Positions 30,146 through 39,107 are shown, numbered from the stretch's first letter. The stretch is DNA of 64,000 bases from Planctomycetota bacterium (GCA_002683825.1 NYUD01000090.1:62001-126000), one strand, 5' to 3'. A program made the numbers and translations. The notes: generated by a model from the letters alone, not told the origin.

Positions 30146-30457
30146 ATGAGACAAATCGCAACAGGAGAGAGTCCGGTCCACGGCACGGGAGTCTTCGCCA
30201 AGGAGACCCTGAAGACCGGAGATTACATCGGCCGCTACCACGGCTACCGGACCGAAGAGGACTCCATGTACACCCTGTGGGTGGAGCACAGCCGGGGTGA
30301 GAGGGGCTATTTCGGCACAGGCCGCCTACGGCACCTGAACCACTCGAAACGACCCAACGCGGAGTTCGAATCCCGCGATCTCTATGCCACACGCAGGATC
30401 GAGTCCGGCGATGAGATCCTGATCGACTACGGCGAGGAATGGGCGGACGTCCCCTAG
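30146..30457 (+). CDS. Small SET-domain protein
   Basis: This is a 103-residue protein that is almost only a SET domain, the fold of lysine methyltransferases that use S-adenosylmethionine. Motifs in order are HGTGVFAKETLKTGDYIGRY, then RHLNHSKRPNAEF (matching the RFINHSCxPN class, with the cofactor-binding Asn-His), and DEILIDYGEEW (the catalytic tyrosine region). No pre-SET or post-SET cysteines are present. ATG 30146 is chosen because the domain starts at once. The substrate is unknown; small bacterial SET proteins may methylate ribosomal or nucleoid proteins. It ends 3 bp before an ABC ATPase gene. Confidence 0.85.
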   Translation: MRQIATGESPVHGTGVFAKETLKTGDYIGRYHGYRTEEDSMYTLWVEHSRGERGYFGTGRLRHLNHSKRPNAEFESRDLYATRRIESGDEILIDYGEEWADVP

Positions 30458-30460
30458 CAC

Positions 30461-31189
30461 ATGATTCAGGTCGATCAGGTCACGAAACGCTACGGGCCGA
30501 CGCTCGCGGTCGACCGCGTTTCCTTCGAGGTGAAGGAAGGCGAGGTCGTCGGTTTTCTGGGACCGAACGGCGCCGGGAAGAGCACGCTGCTCAGGATGAT
30601 GTGCACCTGGCTCCCCCCCACCGGCGGAACCATCCGGATCGCCGGACACGACGTGAGGACGCAACCCCTGGCCGTACGACGCTCGATCGGGTACTTGCCC
30701 GAGCACAACCCGCTGTACGAAACGATGCGGGTAGATCGCTTCCTGGCATTCGTCGCTGAGATGCGCGGACTCTCGGCGGAACGCTTCGCGGAGCGTCGAG
30801 CGTGGGTCGTGGAACAGTGCCACATCGAAGAGATTCTCACCAAACGGGTCCAGCAGTGTTCGAAGGGCTTCCGCCAACGACTCGGCCTGGCCGCGGCCAT
30901 CCTGCACGACCCGCCGGTGGTGCTGCTCGACGAACCGACCCACGGCCTCGATCCGTTGCAGGTAGCCGCGTTCCTGGAGTTCATTCGCGGTCTGGCGAAG
31001 AACCATGCGGTCCTGTTTTCGAGCCACGTCTTGGCTGAGGTGGTCAACGTCTCCGACCGCCTGATCGCGATCAACAACGGCCGCTTGCTGATCGACGAGG
31101 CCGTCTCGAAGCTGCGCACGAGGGCCGAAGAGTCGGGCCGGTCGATCGAGGATCTGATCCTCGACGAGGTCAGGGGTTCGAACGCATGA
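30461..31189 (+). CDS. GldA/NatA-type ABC ATPase
   Basis: This is a 242-residue ABC-2-type ATP-binding protein. Walker A is GPNGAGKST near 34, the Q-loop region is IGYLPEHNPLYETM, the signature is SKGFRQRLGLA, and Walker B is VVLLDEPTHGLDP. This ATPase goes with the ABC-2 permease whose start overlaps its stop by four bases. With the GldG-like protein downstream, the set matches the gliding-motility GldA-F-G type transporter seen in many phyla, where the substrate is not established and motility is not implied. Confidence 0.9.
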   Translation: MIQVDQVTKRYGPTLAVDRVSFEVKEGEVVGFLGPNGAGKSTLLRMMCTWLPPTGGTIRIAGHDVRTQPLAVRRSIGYLPEHNPLYETMRVDRFLAFVAEMRGLSAERFAERRAWVVEQCHIEEILTKRVQQCSKGFRQRLGLAAAILHDPPVVLLDEPTHGLDPLQVAAFLEFIRGLAKNHAVLFSSHVLAEVVNVSDRLIAINNGRLLIDEAVSKLRTRAEESGRSIEDLILDEVRGSNA

Positions 31190-31950
31190 GCTCGAACCGC
31201 ATGAGCTTCGCCGAGGGCCGCAGAACGATCCGCGCGATTGCGACGCGCGAGATCGGAGCGAACTTCGATTCGGGGATCGCCTATGTGACGACCATCGCCT
31301 TCGCTCTGCTCTCGAACTCGATCTTCATGAACGGGTTCTTCCTGACGGGCACGGTCGACATGACCGGGTTCTTCGACCTGTTGCCCCTCTTGTTGGCCTT
31401 CTTCCTGCCGGCGATCTCGATGCGCATGTGGGCGGAGGAACACAAGCAGCGCACGGTAGAGCTGCTCCTGACCTTTCCCGTGCGTCCGTTCCAGGCGGTG
31501 CTCGGAAAATACATCGCCGCGCTGGTCCTGTACACGCTCATGCTCGCCTGCTCGCTGCCGATCCCGGTGATGCTGGCGGTCCTCGGAAACCCCGACCCGG
31601 GGCTGATCCTCTCGGGCTATCTGGGGTCGTTTCTCTTCGGCGCGCTCTTTCTCGCCTTCGGCAGCCTTCTCTCCGCACTCACCGCCGATCAGATCGTTTC
31701 GTTCGTCACCAGCACACTGGTCGGCTTTCTCTTCGTCCTGACCGGCGAGGAGCGCGTCGTCGCCATCGTCGACGGGCTGTTTCCCGCGCTGAAGATCGGC
31801 TCCTTCCTCTTCGAGAACTTCTCGGCCCTTCCTCCTCTGGGCGAGTTTGTGCGCGGGGTGATCGAACTGTCCTCGCTCGCCTACTTCGTCCTGCTTTCGG
31901 TCCTCTTCCTCTGGACGACGGGACTCGTACTCGAAAAGAACCGCGGTTGA
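31186..31950 (+). CDS. GldF/ABC-2-type permease
   Basis: This is a 254-residue inner-membrane protein with six predicted helices. Helix 1 is near 25-45 (YVTTIAFALLSNSIFMNGFF), and the conserved AEEHKQRTVELLLTFPV motif near 82-98 is characteristic of ABC-2/GldF permeases and precedes helix 3. The C-terminal helix is AYFVLLSVLFLWTTGLVL. It overlaps the ATPase gene by four bases and sits 10 bp ahead of the large GldG-like gene, so all are likely co-transcribed. Confidence 0.88.
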   Translation: MSSNRMSFAEGRRTIRAIATREIGANFDSGIAYVTTIAFALLSNSIFMNGFFLTGTVDMTGFFDLLPLLLAFFLPAISMRMWAEEHKQRTVELLLTFPVRPFQAVLGKYIAALVLYTLMLACSLPIPVMLAVLGNPDPGLILSGYLGSFLFGALFLAFGSLLSALTADQIVSFVTSTLVGFLFVLTGEERVVAIVDGLFPALKIGSFLFENFSALPPLGEFVRGVIELSSLAYFVLLSVLFLWTTGLVLEKNRG

Positions 31951-31960
31951 GGGCAAGCCC

Positions 31961-34900
31961 ATGCGCAAGAAGAACGCCCTCGCGATCCTCTTCTTCCTGG
32001 CCCTGGGACTCGTTTCGAGCGGCCTGGCGCGGCGCATCGCCCTGCACTATCAGCACGGCGGGAACCTGCGCGTGGAGCTGGGACGCCTGCGGCTCACCAC
32101 GCTGACGCCCGAGACGCAGGCGCGCATCGATTCGCTCTCGAGCAAGGTGCTCGTCACCTACTACGTCTCGCGCCCCGATCGGATGCCCTCGTCGATGCGG
32201 CGCATGGAGCGTCAGGTAACGGACCTGCTCGAGGCCATGCGCGCCCACGCCCCGGAGCGGTTCAACTTCTCGATCGTGGACCCGGATTCGAAGGCGGATC
32301 TGTCGGGCTTTGCCGCCCGGCGGCGTATCTCGCCCTATCGCGTGCGCGAGGTGGCCCACGACTCGTGGGCCGAACGCACGGTTTGGTCTTCCATGTCGAT
32401 CGCCTACGGTGCCTTTCCCGAGGCGATTCTGCACGGCATCGGACCCGATCATCTGCCGCGGTTGCAGGCCACTCTCGTTTCCTGGTTGAACCAGCTCGAG
32501 CGCCCGCGCGCGGCGCGCATCGTCCTGGCCGCACCGCCGGGCTTTCAGGAGCTCGAGACGGCGCTCGGCGAGCGCGGGCGCATCGCGCGCATCGCCCTGG
32601 ACGAGGGCGCTGCGCTGCCCGAGGCGGACCTCCTGGTCTGGATCCGGCCGCGCAACGTCACCGAGGAACAACGGCGCGGCCTGGACCGACTCCTGGAGGC
32701 CGGAGGCAGTGTGCTGATCGCCGGGGGGCTTTACACCGCCGACGATCGCAGCCTGGTCGAGGTGGGCGGCGAGCCGGCCCTCGCCCTTCGCCGAAGCGGT
32801 TTTCCCGCGGCCGAATTGCTGGCTCACTTCGGTCTCATCGCCCAGCCGGAACTCGTTCTGGACGGCCGCAACGATTCCCTGAGTTTCGGCGGCGAGGAGC
32901 GAGCGGCGCCGTTCCTCATCCGCTGCATCGCCCCCAACCAGGACTTCCGCGGCTGGGCCGGCCAGCCGAACGGGTCCCTTCTCTTCGCGGCCCCCACGGC
33001 CTTCGGACTCGACACGGCACGGCAACGCGAACTGGGCTACACGGCGCAGGCCCTGGCCACGAGCTCCGAGATGACCTGGATCCAGGAAGCGCCGCTCGCG
33101 CCGAGACCACCCCTTTTGCTGTCGAGGATGAGCCCCGAGATCGGGATCCCGGTCGCGAAGCAGCCGCTGATCGTCGGCCTGCGACACGATGACGACTGGC
33201 GCGGTCGCATGATCGTCTGTGGCGCCGACTCGCCCTTTGCCGACGGGCTCTACTCGCGCGAACACGTCGCCCACCGACGGCTCCTGCGCGTGCTCCTGGA
33301 CGAGACCATCGGCGACCTGCGGCTGGTCGTGGCGGGCGCGGACGTCGCCCGGGCGCAGCCTATCCCGCCCCTCTCGGGCCCCGGGCGGCTCTTCTGGAGA
33401 ACGGTCTGTGTGGCGCTCCTGCCGCTCTTGCTCGCCGGCTTCGCACTCACCCGCGGCGTTTCCCGAGAAGCCATCGCCCGGAGCGGCTCTTTGCGCCCGG
33501 CCCTCAAGTTCGCCGGTGCCCTTTTCGGGCTGCTGGTCGTCGTCCGTGTCGCCCAAGCGTCTGGTTTTTCGATCGATGCCACGACGGACAATCGAAACGA
33601 GCTGGCCGTCGAGGCGCGCGCAATCGCAAAACGCGCCGGAGAGCGGGGCGAGGTGCGGGTCGAACTCCTCTTCTCGGAGACCGACAAGCTGCCTCCGCAA
33701 CTCAGGCCGTGGATCGGGAAGCTCGAGCGGCGCATCGAAGATTTCCGTCGCGCCGGCGCCCGCCTCCGCATCGAGCGACTGAGGCCCGAAGACCTGGAGG
33801 AATCGGATCTCCAACGACTGCGCGACGAAGGCCTGGTGCGCCACCAAGGCGCGACTCGAGCCGACGAGGTGACGACCTTTCGGCGCTACTACTCCACACT
33901 GCGCTTTTCACGCAACGGTCGCTCGATCCTGATTCCCCTGCCGGACTCGGACGCCTTCGAGCTGCTCGAGTTCCACATCGCCTTCGCGCTTTGGCGGCTG
34001 GATGGGAACGCAGCGCCGCACGTGGTATTCGCGACGGATGCGCCGCGGCTCTCCGCCGCAGAGGACTACCAGGACTTCCAGCAAAAGGGGCTCTTCGCTC
34101 CGAAGGGCAGCGACGTCTACAGGGTGGCCCGCGAGCGGATCGCACGCAACGGATTGCGCATCAGCTATGTCAATCCGCGCGATCCCAAGATGCCCGAGAA
34201 CGTGGATTGTCTGGTCTGGCTGCAGCCCCGACGGTCGATCGAGCGGATGGCGGAGAGTGCCCTGCGCTACCTCGTGGGCGGGGGCAACTTCATCCTGGCC
34301 GCCCAGCACTTCAACATGCTGCAGCAGCAGTTCCGGGGGGACAAGACGAGCGGCTTCCGGCCGCGGTACTGGCCCCAACCACAGACGCCCGACATCGAAC
34401 GGGTCTATTTCCCGGAACTCTCGATCGAACTGGTGCGCGAGGTTCTGTTCGACGAGCTTTCCTTGACGATCGACACCCTTTCGGAGGTCGTCGGTCGTGG
34501 AGCCGCGCGGATCTATGAGAGGCAGGAGGTCTCCCTGCCCTTCCAGATCCGAGCCTCGTCGAAGAACTTTAATCCGGCCTCCCCGCTGATGCAGGACCTC
34601 GGGGATCAAGCTTTCGTCTGGGCGAACTACCTGCGCTTCGATGAAGAGTTGCTCGACGAACTGGGCATCCGGGCCACGGTCTTGATGAGCACGTCGGCCC
34701 GCACCCGCTCGTATCTGTGGAGCGGCGGTTTCGTTCCCGAGGAGTACCTCGGCATCGAATCCCCCACCTCCACACAGCCCACCGAACCCATCGAGTACCT
34801 GGGGCGATTGCCCCTGGGAGTTCTCTTCGAGGGCCCCTTCCCGAAACCCGAGAAGGGACTGGACTACCGCCTCGGCGAGATGACCGATGAGGACCGGGAG

Positions 34901-35245
34901 GCCGAGCTCCCCTGGCCGAATTCCAGACCGGGACGACTGGTCTTGCTCGGTTGCTCGGAGTTTCTGAAGAACGACCGTATCCTCGACGAGGAGTTCCGTG
35001 GCGATCACCTGCTGTGGAACCTGGTCGCCCACCTCGCCCTGCCCGAAGAGCTGGCAGCCCTCGCGACCCGGCGCTCGATCGCGCCGGGTTTCGGATTCCT
35101 GACACCGGAGCAAAAGTTGACCTGGCGTTCGATCGTGGTCGGCGGGCCGGCCGCAGCCATCGCGCTTTTCTTCGTCCTGCTCCCGGCATGGCGCCGCCGG
35201 CTTCCCGTGCTGGGGCCCCCGGTCTCGAAGCGAGCGACGGCGTGA
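31961..35245 (+). CDS. Tandem-duplicated GldG-like auxiliary transport protein
   Basis: This is a 1094-residue protein; ordinary GldG-type proteins are about half as long. Two homologous modules are visible. Module 1 (1-505) has an N-terminal helix, an ectodomain starting SSKVLVTYYVSRPDRMPSSM, and a closing helix near 482-502. Module 2 (506-1094) repeats this: helix LKFAGALFGLLVVVRV, EVRVELLFSETDKLPPQL, and a final helix near 1060-1080. LLVWIRPRN in module 1 corresponds to CLVWLQPRR in module 2. The ectodomains probably face the periplasm beside the ABC-2 transporter. It overlaps the following gene by four bases (GTGA). Confidence 0.85.
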   Translation: MRKKNALAILFFLALGLVSSGLARRIALHYQHGGNLRVELGRLRLTTLTPETQARIDSLSSKVLVTYYVSRPDRMPSSMRRMERQVTDLLEAMRAHAPERFNFSIVDPDSKADLSGFAARRRISPYRVREVAHDSWAERTVWSSMSIAYGAFPEAILHGIGPDHLPRLQATLVSWLNQLERPRAARIVLAAPPGFQELETALGERGRIARIALDEGAALPEADLLVWIRPRNVTEEQRRGLDRLLEAGGSVLIAGGLYTADDRSLVEVGGEPALALRRSGFPAAELLAHFGLIAQPELVLDGRNDSLSFGGEERAAPFLIRCIAPNQDFRGWAGQPNGSLLFAAPTAFGLDTARQRELGYTAQALATSSEMTWIQEAPLAPRPPLLLSRMSPEIGIPVAKQPLIVGLRHDDDWRGRMIVCGADSPFADGLYSREHVAHRRLLRVLLDETIGDLRLVVAGADVARAQPIPPLSGPGRLFWRTVCVALLPLLLAGFALTRGVSREAIARSGSLRPALKFAGALFGLLVVVRVAQASGFSIDATTDNRNELAVEARAIAKRAGERGEVRVELLFSETDKLPPQLRPWIGKLERRIEDFRRAGARLRIERLRPEDLEESDLQRLRDEGLVRHQGATRADEVTTFRRYYSTLRFSRNGRSILIPLPDSDAFELLEFHIAFALWRLDGNAAPHVVFATDAPRLSAAEDYQDFQQKGLFAPKGSDVYRVARERIARNGLRISYVNPRDPKMPENVDCLVWLQPRRSIERMAESALRYLVGGGNFILAAQHFNMLQQQFRGDKTSGFRPRYWPQPQTPDIERVYFPELSIELVREVLFDELSLTIDTLSEVVGRGAARIYERQEVSLPFQIRASSKNFNPASPLMQDLGDQAFVWANYLRFDEELLDELGIRATVLMSTSARTRSYLWSGGFVPEEYLGIESPTSTQPTEPIEYLGRLPLGVLFEGPFPKPEKGLDYRLGEMTDEDREAELPWPNSRPGRLVLLGCSEFLKNDRILDEEFRGDHLLWNLVAHLALPEELAALATRRSIAPGFGFLTPEQKLTWRSIVVGGPAAAIALFFVLLPAWRRRLPVLGPPVSKRATA

Positions 35246-36351
35246 AGCGCTCGCTCTTCTTCATCGTCGCGGTCACGCTCGTTCTGGCCCTGTGGAGCCG
35301 CACCATCGAGCGCGACGAGGAGCGACTACGCACCTCCCGCAGCCGGGTAGGACACCTGCTCACGGACTCGGAACGGGCGGACATTCCCATGGCCGCCCTG
35401 CGGGTCGAGGCCGGGGGCAAGAGCCTGCTCTACGGCCGTCTGGAGGGACTCTGGCGCTGTCGCGAATACCACCTCGCCCCGGCCGATGCCGCCGCTATCG
35501 AGAGCCTCTTCAAGAAACTCACCCAGGCCGAGGGCATGGTCCACACCGACGAGGTGGAAGAAGCCTCGACCTACGGCATCAACTCGGCGGAGACGATACG
35601 CGTCTTCCTGTGCGGGCCACGCGTGCTGGAGGACCCCGCGGGCGATGTCCTGTTCGCCTTCGACGTCGGCAAGGCGATCCCGGGCCACGACGGCGCCTTC
35701 GTTCGGCGGCGCGGCACCAGGGAGATCTGGGCCATCGATTCGAACCCGCGCGTCGAGCTGACGGCTCGCGTCGCCCCGGGTCTGCCGCCGCTGCTCGAAC
35801 GTGGCTGCATCCCGAAGACCTGGCCCGGTTGGCGCTCCGGCTTCGGCCAGGTTTTCGTCGATCGCCCGGCGGGCGGCTACGAGCTCTACCGGCGCGAAGT
35901 GCAGATCGATCCCGCGGAGATGAAGGCCGGTGCGGTTCCGTGGGTCTGGATCCTCGACCCGGGCCCGAACGAGGTCCAATCCGCGAGCGGGCCCTCGAGC
36001 GCCTATTCCTACTTCCTGCAGCAGATCCCCTATCGGGCCATCCTGCCGCGCGAAGAGCGAGCACAAATGCCCCTCGACCCTCCCCTGGCGCGGGTTATGC
36101 TCGCCGCGGCGGAGGGCGACCCGCTGGAGGTTCTCGTCGGACGGCCCCTGGGGGACGGGACGAGTCCGGTGTGGATCGCGTTCACCCAAACGCTCTTTCT
36201 CGTCGACGACGAGGTCGCCGAGCTGATCGCCCCGTCGAAGTCCCTCTTCGCACCGGGAAGCGAACAAAACCCCTGGGATCCCTATCTTCGTCAAGCCTCG
36301 GGCGGCCCGCTGCAACCGCCCTCCGCTCCGCCACTCAATCCTCCGCGATGA
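35242..36351 (+). CDS. DUF4340-like membrane-anchored protein
   Basis: This is a 369-residue protein. The GTG at 35242 overlaps the GldG stop and gives KRSLFFIVAVTLVLALWSR, a single membrane anchor. The rest is extracytoplasmic, with repeated beta-rich units (LEGLWRCREYHLAPADAAAI; EASTYGINSAETIRVFL) like the DUF4340 proteins that often follow GldG genes. It ends in a proline-rich tail. Function is unknown. It is part of the transporter operon and overlaps the LapA-like gene by four bases. Confidence 0.75.
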   Translation: MKRSLFFIVAVTLVLALWSRTIERDEERLRTSRSRVGHLLTDSERADIPMAALRVEAGGKSLLYGRLEGLWRCREYHLAPADAAAIESLFKKLTQAEGMVHTDEVEEASTYGINSAETIRVFLCGPRVLEDPAGDVLFAFDVGKAIPGHDGAFVRRRGTREIWAIDSNPRVELTARVAPGLPPLLERGCIPKTWPGWRSGFGQVFVDRPAGGYELYRREVQIDPAEMKAGAVPWVWILDPGPNEVQSASGPSSAYSYFLQQIPYRAILPREERAQMPLDPPLARVMLAAAEGDPLEVLVGRPLGDGTSPVWIAFTQTLFLVDDEVAELIAPSKSLFAPGSEQNPWDPYLRQASGGPLQPPSAPPLNPPR

Positions 36352-36569
36352 AACGCCCCAAAGTGATTATCGTTCTCGTCCTGCTCATTCTCACAGCGGT
36401 GATTTTTTTCCAGAACCGCGAGACGATCGACACCCGCATCCTCTTCTTTACCGTGAGCATGTCACGCGCGGCGGCGCTGAGTCTGTCGTTCCTGGCGGGG
36501 TTGGTTACCGGCGGTACGCTCATGGGGTTGATGCGCCACCGCAAATCGAGCGACGGCTCGGCGGCGTAG
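36348..36569 (+). CDS. LapA-like (DUF1049) small membrane protein
   Basis: This is a 73-residue protein with two hydrophobic helices (VIIVLVLLILTAVIFFQNRE and ALSLSFLAGLVTGGTLMGLM) separated by a short loop. This matches the lipopolysaccharide-assembly protein A domain, including the FFQN motif after helix 1. It overlaps the preceding stop (ATGA) and ends the operon. In other bacteria LapA-like proteins sit in the inner membrane and influence envelope assembly; the role here is inferred. Confidence 0.75.
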   Translation: MKRPKVIIVLVLLILTAVIFFQNRETIDTRILFFTVSMSRAAALSLSFLAGLVTGGTLMGLMRHRKSSDGSAA

Positions 36570-36581
36570 CCCCCGGAAAAC

Positions 36582-37664
36582 CTACCGGTTCACGAGGAAG
36601 TGGCACACGTCCCCTTCCTTCAGCACGTAGTCGCGCCCCTCGATGCGCAGCTTGCCCGCCGCGCGAATCGCCACCTCGTTCTCATGATCGACGAGGTCGT
36701 CGACGCCATAGACCTCGGCGCGCACGTAGCCCTTCTCGAAGTCCGAATGGATCTTGCCCGCGGCCACGGGGCCGGTGTCGCCGCTCGAGATCGTCCAGGC
36801 CTTGATCTCCTTCTCGCCGGCCGTGAAGAAAGTCTGCAGGCCCAGCACCTCGTAGGTGGCCTGCAAGAGCCGCGGTAGAGCCAGTTCCGCGATGCCCAGC
36901 TCCTCCATGAACATCGCACGATCCTCGTCGTCCATCGAGTTGAGCTCGCACTCGATGTCGCCACAGACCGCGATCGACGCGGAGACGACGGAGGCCGCAT
37001 GCTCGGCGACGACCTTGGCGTTGGCTTGGCTTCCGTCGTCGCCTACGTTGGCGACATAGAGCACCGGTTTCGTCGTCAGCAGAAACAGGGGACGCAGCGC
37101 CTCGAGTTCATCGAGTTTCCACGCCTCGGAACGCAGTTGTTTGCCCTCCTCCAGAAGCGCCTTGGCCCTCGCGAAGACCTCGCCCTGAAAGATGGCCTCC
37201 TTGTCGCCGGTACGCGCCTTCTTGGCCACGCGGTCGGCGTTGCGCGCGACGGTCTCGAGATCCGCCATGGCCAGCTCGAGTTCCAGAACCTCGATGTCCC
37301 CCCTGGGATCGACGGGCTTCTCGCGCGCCACCTCGCCCTTTTCAAAGCACTGCACGACGTGCATCAGGGCGTCGGTCTCTTTGATGTGGCCGAGGAACTT
37401 GTTGCCGATGCCCTCACCCCGGGACGCGCCCTCCGCGAGCCCGGCGATGTCGACGATCCGCACCCGCGCAGGCACGACCTTGTCGGTCTCGATGAAGCCG
37501 TGAATCACCTCCAGCCGCCCGTCCGGGACATCGACCTCGGCGACGTTGGGCTCGACCGTGCTGAAAGCGTAGTTCGCCCGCTCGGCACCGGAGCCGGTGG
37601 CCGCGTTGAACAGCGTGGTCTTGCCGATGTTCGGCAGTCCGACGATCCCGCAGGCCACACTCAT
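36582..37664 (-). CDS. ychF: Obg-like ATPase YchF
   Basis: This is a 360-residue P-loop NTPase of the universal YchF/OLA1 family, which hydrolyses ATP and binds ribosomes. The P-loop is GLPNIGKTTLFNA near 8-20 (the usual serine is threonine). The NYAFSTVEPN switch I region is near 33-42 and G3 is DIAGLAEGAS. A coiled-coil region (about 130-210) and the TGS domain (about 275-360) ending in EGRDYVLKEGDVCHF follow. The length is typical. Its start overlaps the RidA stop by four bases. Confidence 0.95.
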   Translation of the reverse strand: MSVACGIVGLPNIGKTTLFNAATGSGAERANYAFSTVEPNVAEVDVPDGRLEVIHGFIETDKVVPARVRIVDIAGLAEGASRGEGIGNKFLGHIKETDALMHVVQCFEKGEVAREKPVDPRGDIEVLELELAMADLETVARNADRVAKKARTGDKEAIFQGEVFARAKALLEEGKQLRSEAWKLDELEALRPLFLLTTKPVLYVANVGDDGSQANAKVVAEHAASVVSASIAVCGDIECELNSMDDEDRAMFMEELGIAELALPRLLQATYEVLGLQTFFTAGEKEIKAWTISSGDTGPVAAGKIHSDFEKGYVRAEVYGVDDLVDHENEVAIRAAGKLRIEGRDYVLKEGDVCHFLVNR

Positions 37665-38047
37665 GAGGCACAAGCGATGCAGTCGATCTCGACCATCGCA
37701 TCCTTGGGCAGGCGCGAAACCTCGACGGTGGCGCGGGAGGGGGGAACGTTCGAAAAGAACGTGGCGTAGACCTCGTTCACCCGTGGAAAGTCCTCCATGT
37801 TCTTGAGGAAAACCGTCATCCGCACGGCGCGTTCGAGGCCGGAGCCCGCCTCGGCCAGGACGTTTTGCAGATTCTCGAGACAGCGCCGGGTCTGCTCCTC
37901 GATCCCCCCCTCCACGAAGTTCCCCGTGGCGGGATCGATCGGAATCTGTCCCGAGCAAAAAATGAGATCCCCGGCCCGGATGGCCTGGCTGTAGGGCCCG
38001 ATGGCCGCGGGGGCCTCCTTGGTGGTGACGGCTGTGAGCTGGGTCAT
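37661..38047 (-). CDS. ridA: RidA-family enamine/imine deaminase
   Basis: This is a 128-residue protein of the YjgF/RidA family, which hydrolyses reactive enamine/imine intermediates made by PLP enzymes. Landmarks are AAIGPYSQAIRAGDLIFCSG near 14-33 and the catalytic-arginine segment SRATVEVSRLPKDAMVEIDC near 103-122. ATG 38047 is chosen as the start of the conserved domain. It is translationally coupled to ychF through a four-base overlap. Confidence 0.93.
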   Translation of the reverse strand: MTQLTAVTTKEAPAAIGPYSQAIRAGDLIFCSGQIPIDPATGNFVEGGIEEQTRRCLENLQNVLAEAGSGLERAVRMTVFLKNMEDFPRVNEVYATFFSNVPPSRATVEVSRLPKDAMVEIDCIACAS

Positions 38048-38156
38048 GGAATTCTCGTGTCCGGTTGGATCGCGGATTATGCGAGCCCCGTGCGCGAGCG
38101 CCAAGAGGAGCCGGCCAAGACTGGAACCGGGAGAGGCGAAGCCCACAATCTGGCAC

Positions 38157-38618
38157 ATGACACGACCCCGAAGGCTCCCCGAGCGACCGGGCAGGATCGC
38201 CCCGCTCCTCGTCGCCCTCGCCCTCCTGGGTGGCGCCTGCCGCACCAGCGCCGTACCGCGGCAGAAGATCACCGACGCGACGCGCCTCATCGAAGAGCGC
38301 TTCCGCGCGGGCGACATGCTGGGCGTGGCCGATTTCTATTCGGAGGAGGCCATTCTCTTCGCACCGGGGGGCCGGCGCTTTCGCGGCCGCAAGGAGATCG
38401 ACGACTACTGGTCCAACATCCTCGAACCGGTCGATTGGGAGCTCAAGATCCACAGCATCGAGGGCAACCGGGACATGGCCTTCGAACGGGGTACGTCGAT
38501 TTTGTCGGCGCGCTACGGCGGCGAGCTGCGGACCTCGACGGTCGAGTTCGCTTTCCTGTGGCGTCGCGAAGAGGACGGTGCCTGGCGGATCCAGCTCGAC
38601 GCTTTCTGGAAGCCCTAG
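38157..38618 (+). CDS. NTF2/SnoaL-like lipoprotein
   Basis: This is a 153-residue protein. A basic start and hydrophobic core end in the lipobox LLGGAC (Cys28). The remainder (about 40-153) has the cone-like NTF2/DUF4440 pattern: a helix containing RFRAGDMLGVADFYSEEAIL, then GGRRFRGRKEIDDYWSNIL and a C-terminal beta sheet ending WRIQLDAFWKP. Members include ketosteroid isomerase-like enzymes and simple ligand binders; no catalytic residues can be assigned. It is divergent from ridA and converges on coaD. Confidence 0.75.
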   Translation: MTRPRRLPERPGRIAPLLVALALLGGACRTSAVPRQKITDATRLIEERFRAGDMLGVADFYSEEAILFAPGGRRFRGRKEIDDYWSNILEPVDWELKIHSIEGNRDMAFERGTSILSARYGGELRTSTVEFAFLWRREEDGAWRIQLDAFWKP

Positions 38619-38628
38619 CCCGGGCTAG
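38615..38628. other. Palindrome containing both stop codons of converging genes
   Basis: CTAGCCCGGGCTAG is a perfect 14-bp palindrome holding the TAG of the NTF2-like gene and the complementary TAG of coaD. As RNA it could form only a short stem. Confidence 0.6.
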
Positions 38629-39107
38629 CGACCGCCGTAGCGTTCCCGCAGCAAAAGGGCCACCGGTCCGGGAACCAGCTTGCTCGTATCGCCCCCCATC
38701 TGGGCGATCTGGCGCACCAGGGTCGAGGTGATGTGCGCGACCGCGGGCGAGGCCGGCAGAAGCACGGTGTCGATGCGCTCGAGCATCGAACGGTTCGTCC
38801 AGGCCATGCGCGCCTCGTAGTCGAAATCCGTTCCCGACCGCACGCCGCGCACGATCGCGTCGCAGCCCAGGGCTTCGCAGGCTTCGATGACCAGACCCTC
38901 GAGCCGAGCTACGGCGACTCCCTCGACCCCCTCGATGCATTCGCGCAAGAGTGCAACCCGTTCCTCGGTGGTGAAGAGCGAGCTCTTGGTCGGATGCTCG
39001 GCCAGGGCGACGGTCACGCGACCGAACAGCGCGGAAGCGCGACGGATGAGATCCAGGTGACCGAGGGTCGGGGGATCGAAGGTACCGGGGAAAAGGACGT
39101 GGGGCAC
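38625..39107 (-). CDS. coaD: Phosphopantetheine adenylyltransferase
   Basis: This is a 160-residue cytosolic enzyme that adenylates 4'-phosphopantetheine to dephospho-CoA, the penultimate step of coenzyme A synthesis. The nucleotidyltransferase motif is FPGTFDPPTLGH near 6-17. The CoaD-specific segment IVRGVRSGTDFDYEARMAWT is near 87-106, and the ISSS-like ATP-binding motif appears as HITSTLVRQIA near 126-136. The length is standard. It is divergent from the comEC-like gene. Confidence 0.95.
   Translation of the reverse strand: MPHVLFPGTFDPPTLGHLDLIRRASALFGRVTVALAEHPTKSSLFTTEERVALLRECIEGVEGVAVARLEGLVIEACEALGCDAIVRGVRSGTDFDYEARMAWTNRSMLERIDTVLLPASPAVAHITSTLVRQIAQMGGDTSKLVPGPVALLLRERYGGR

Noticed and set aside
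29951-30289. N-terminal extension of the WD40 protein to 30289
   Set aside because: The extra sequence has no WD40 character and lies antisense to the SET gene; starts at 29950 or 30028 are more likely.
34951-35241. Longer N-terminus for the DUF4340-like protein
   Set aside because: It would overlap the GldG gene by about 290 bases. The GTG at 35242 gives a clear membrane anchor and a standard four-base overlap.
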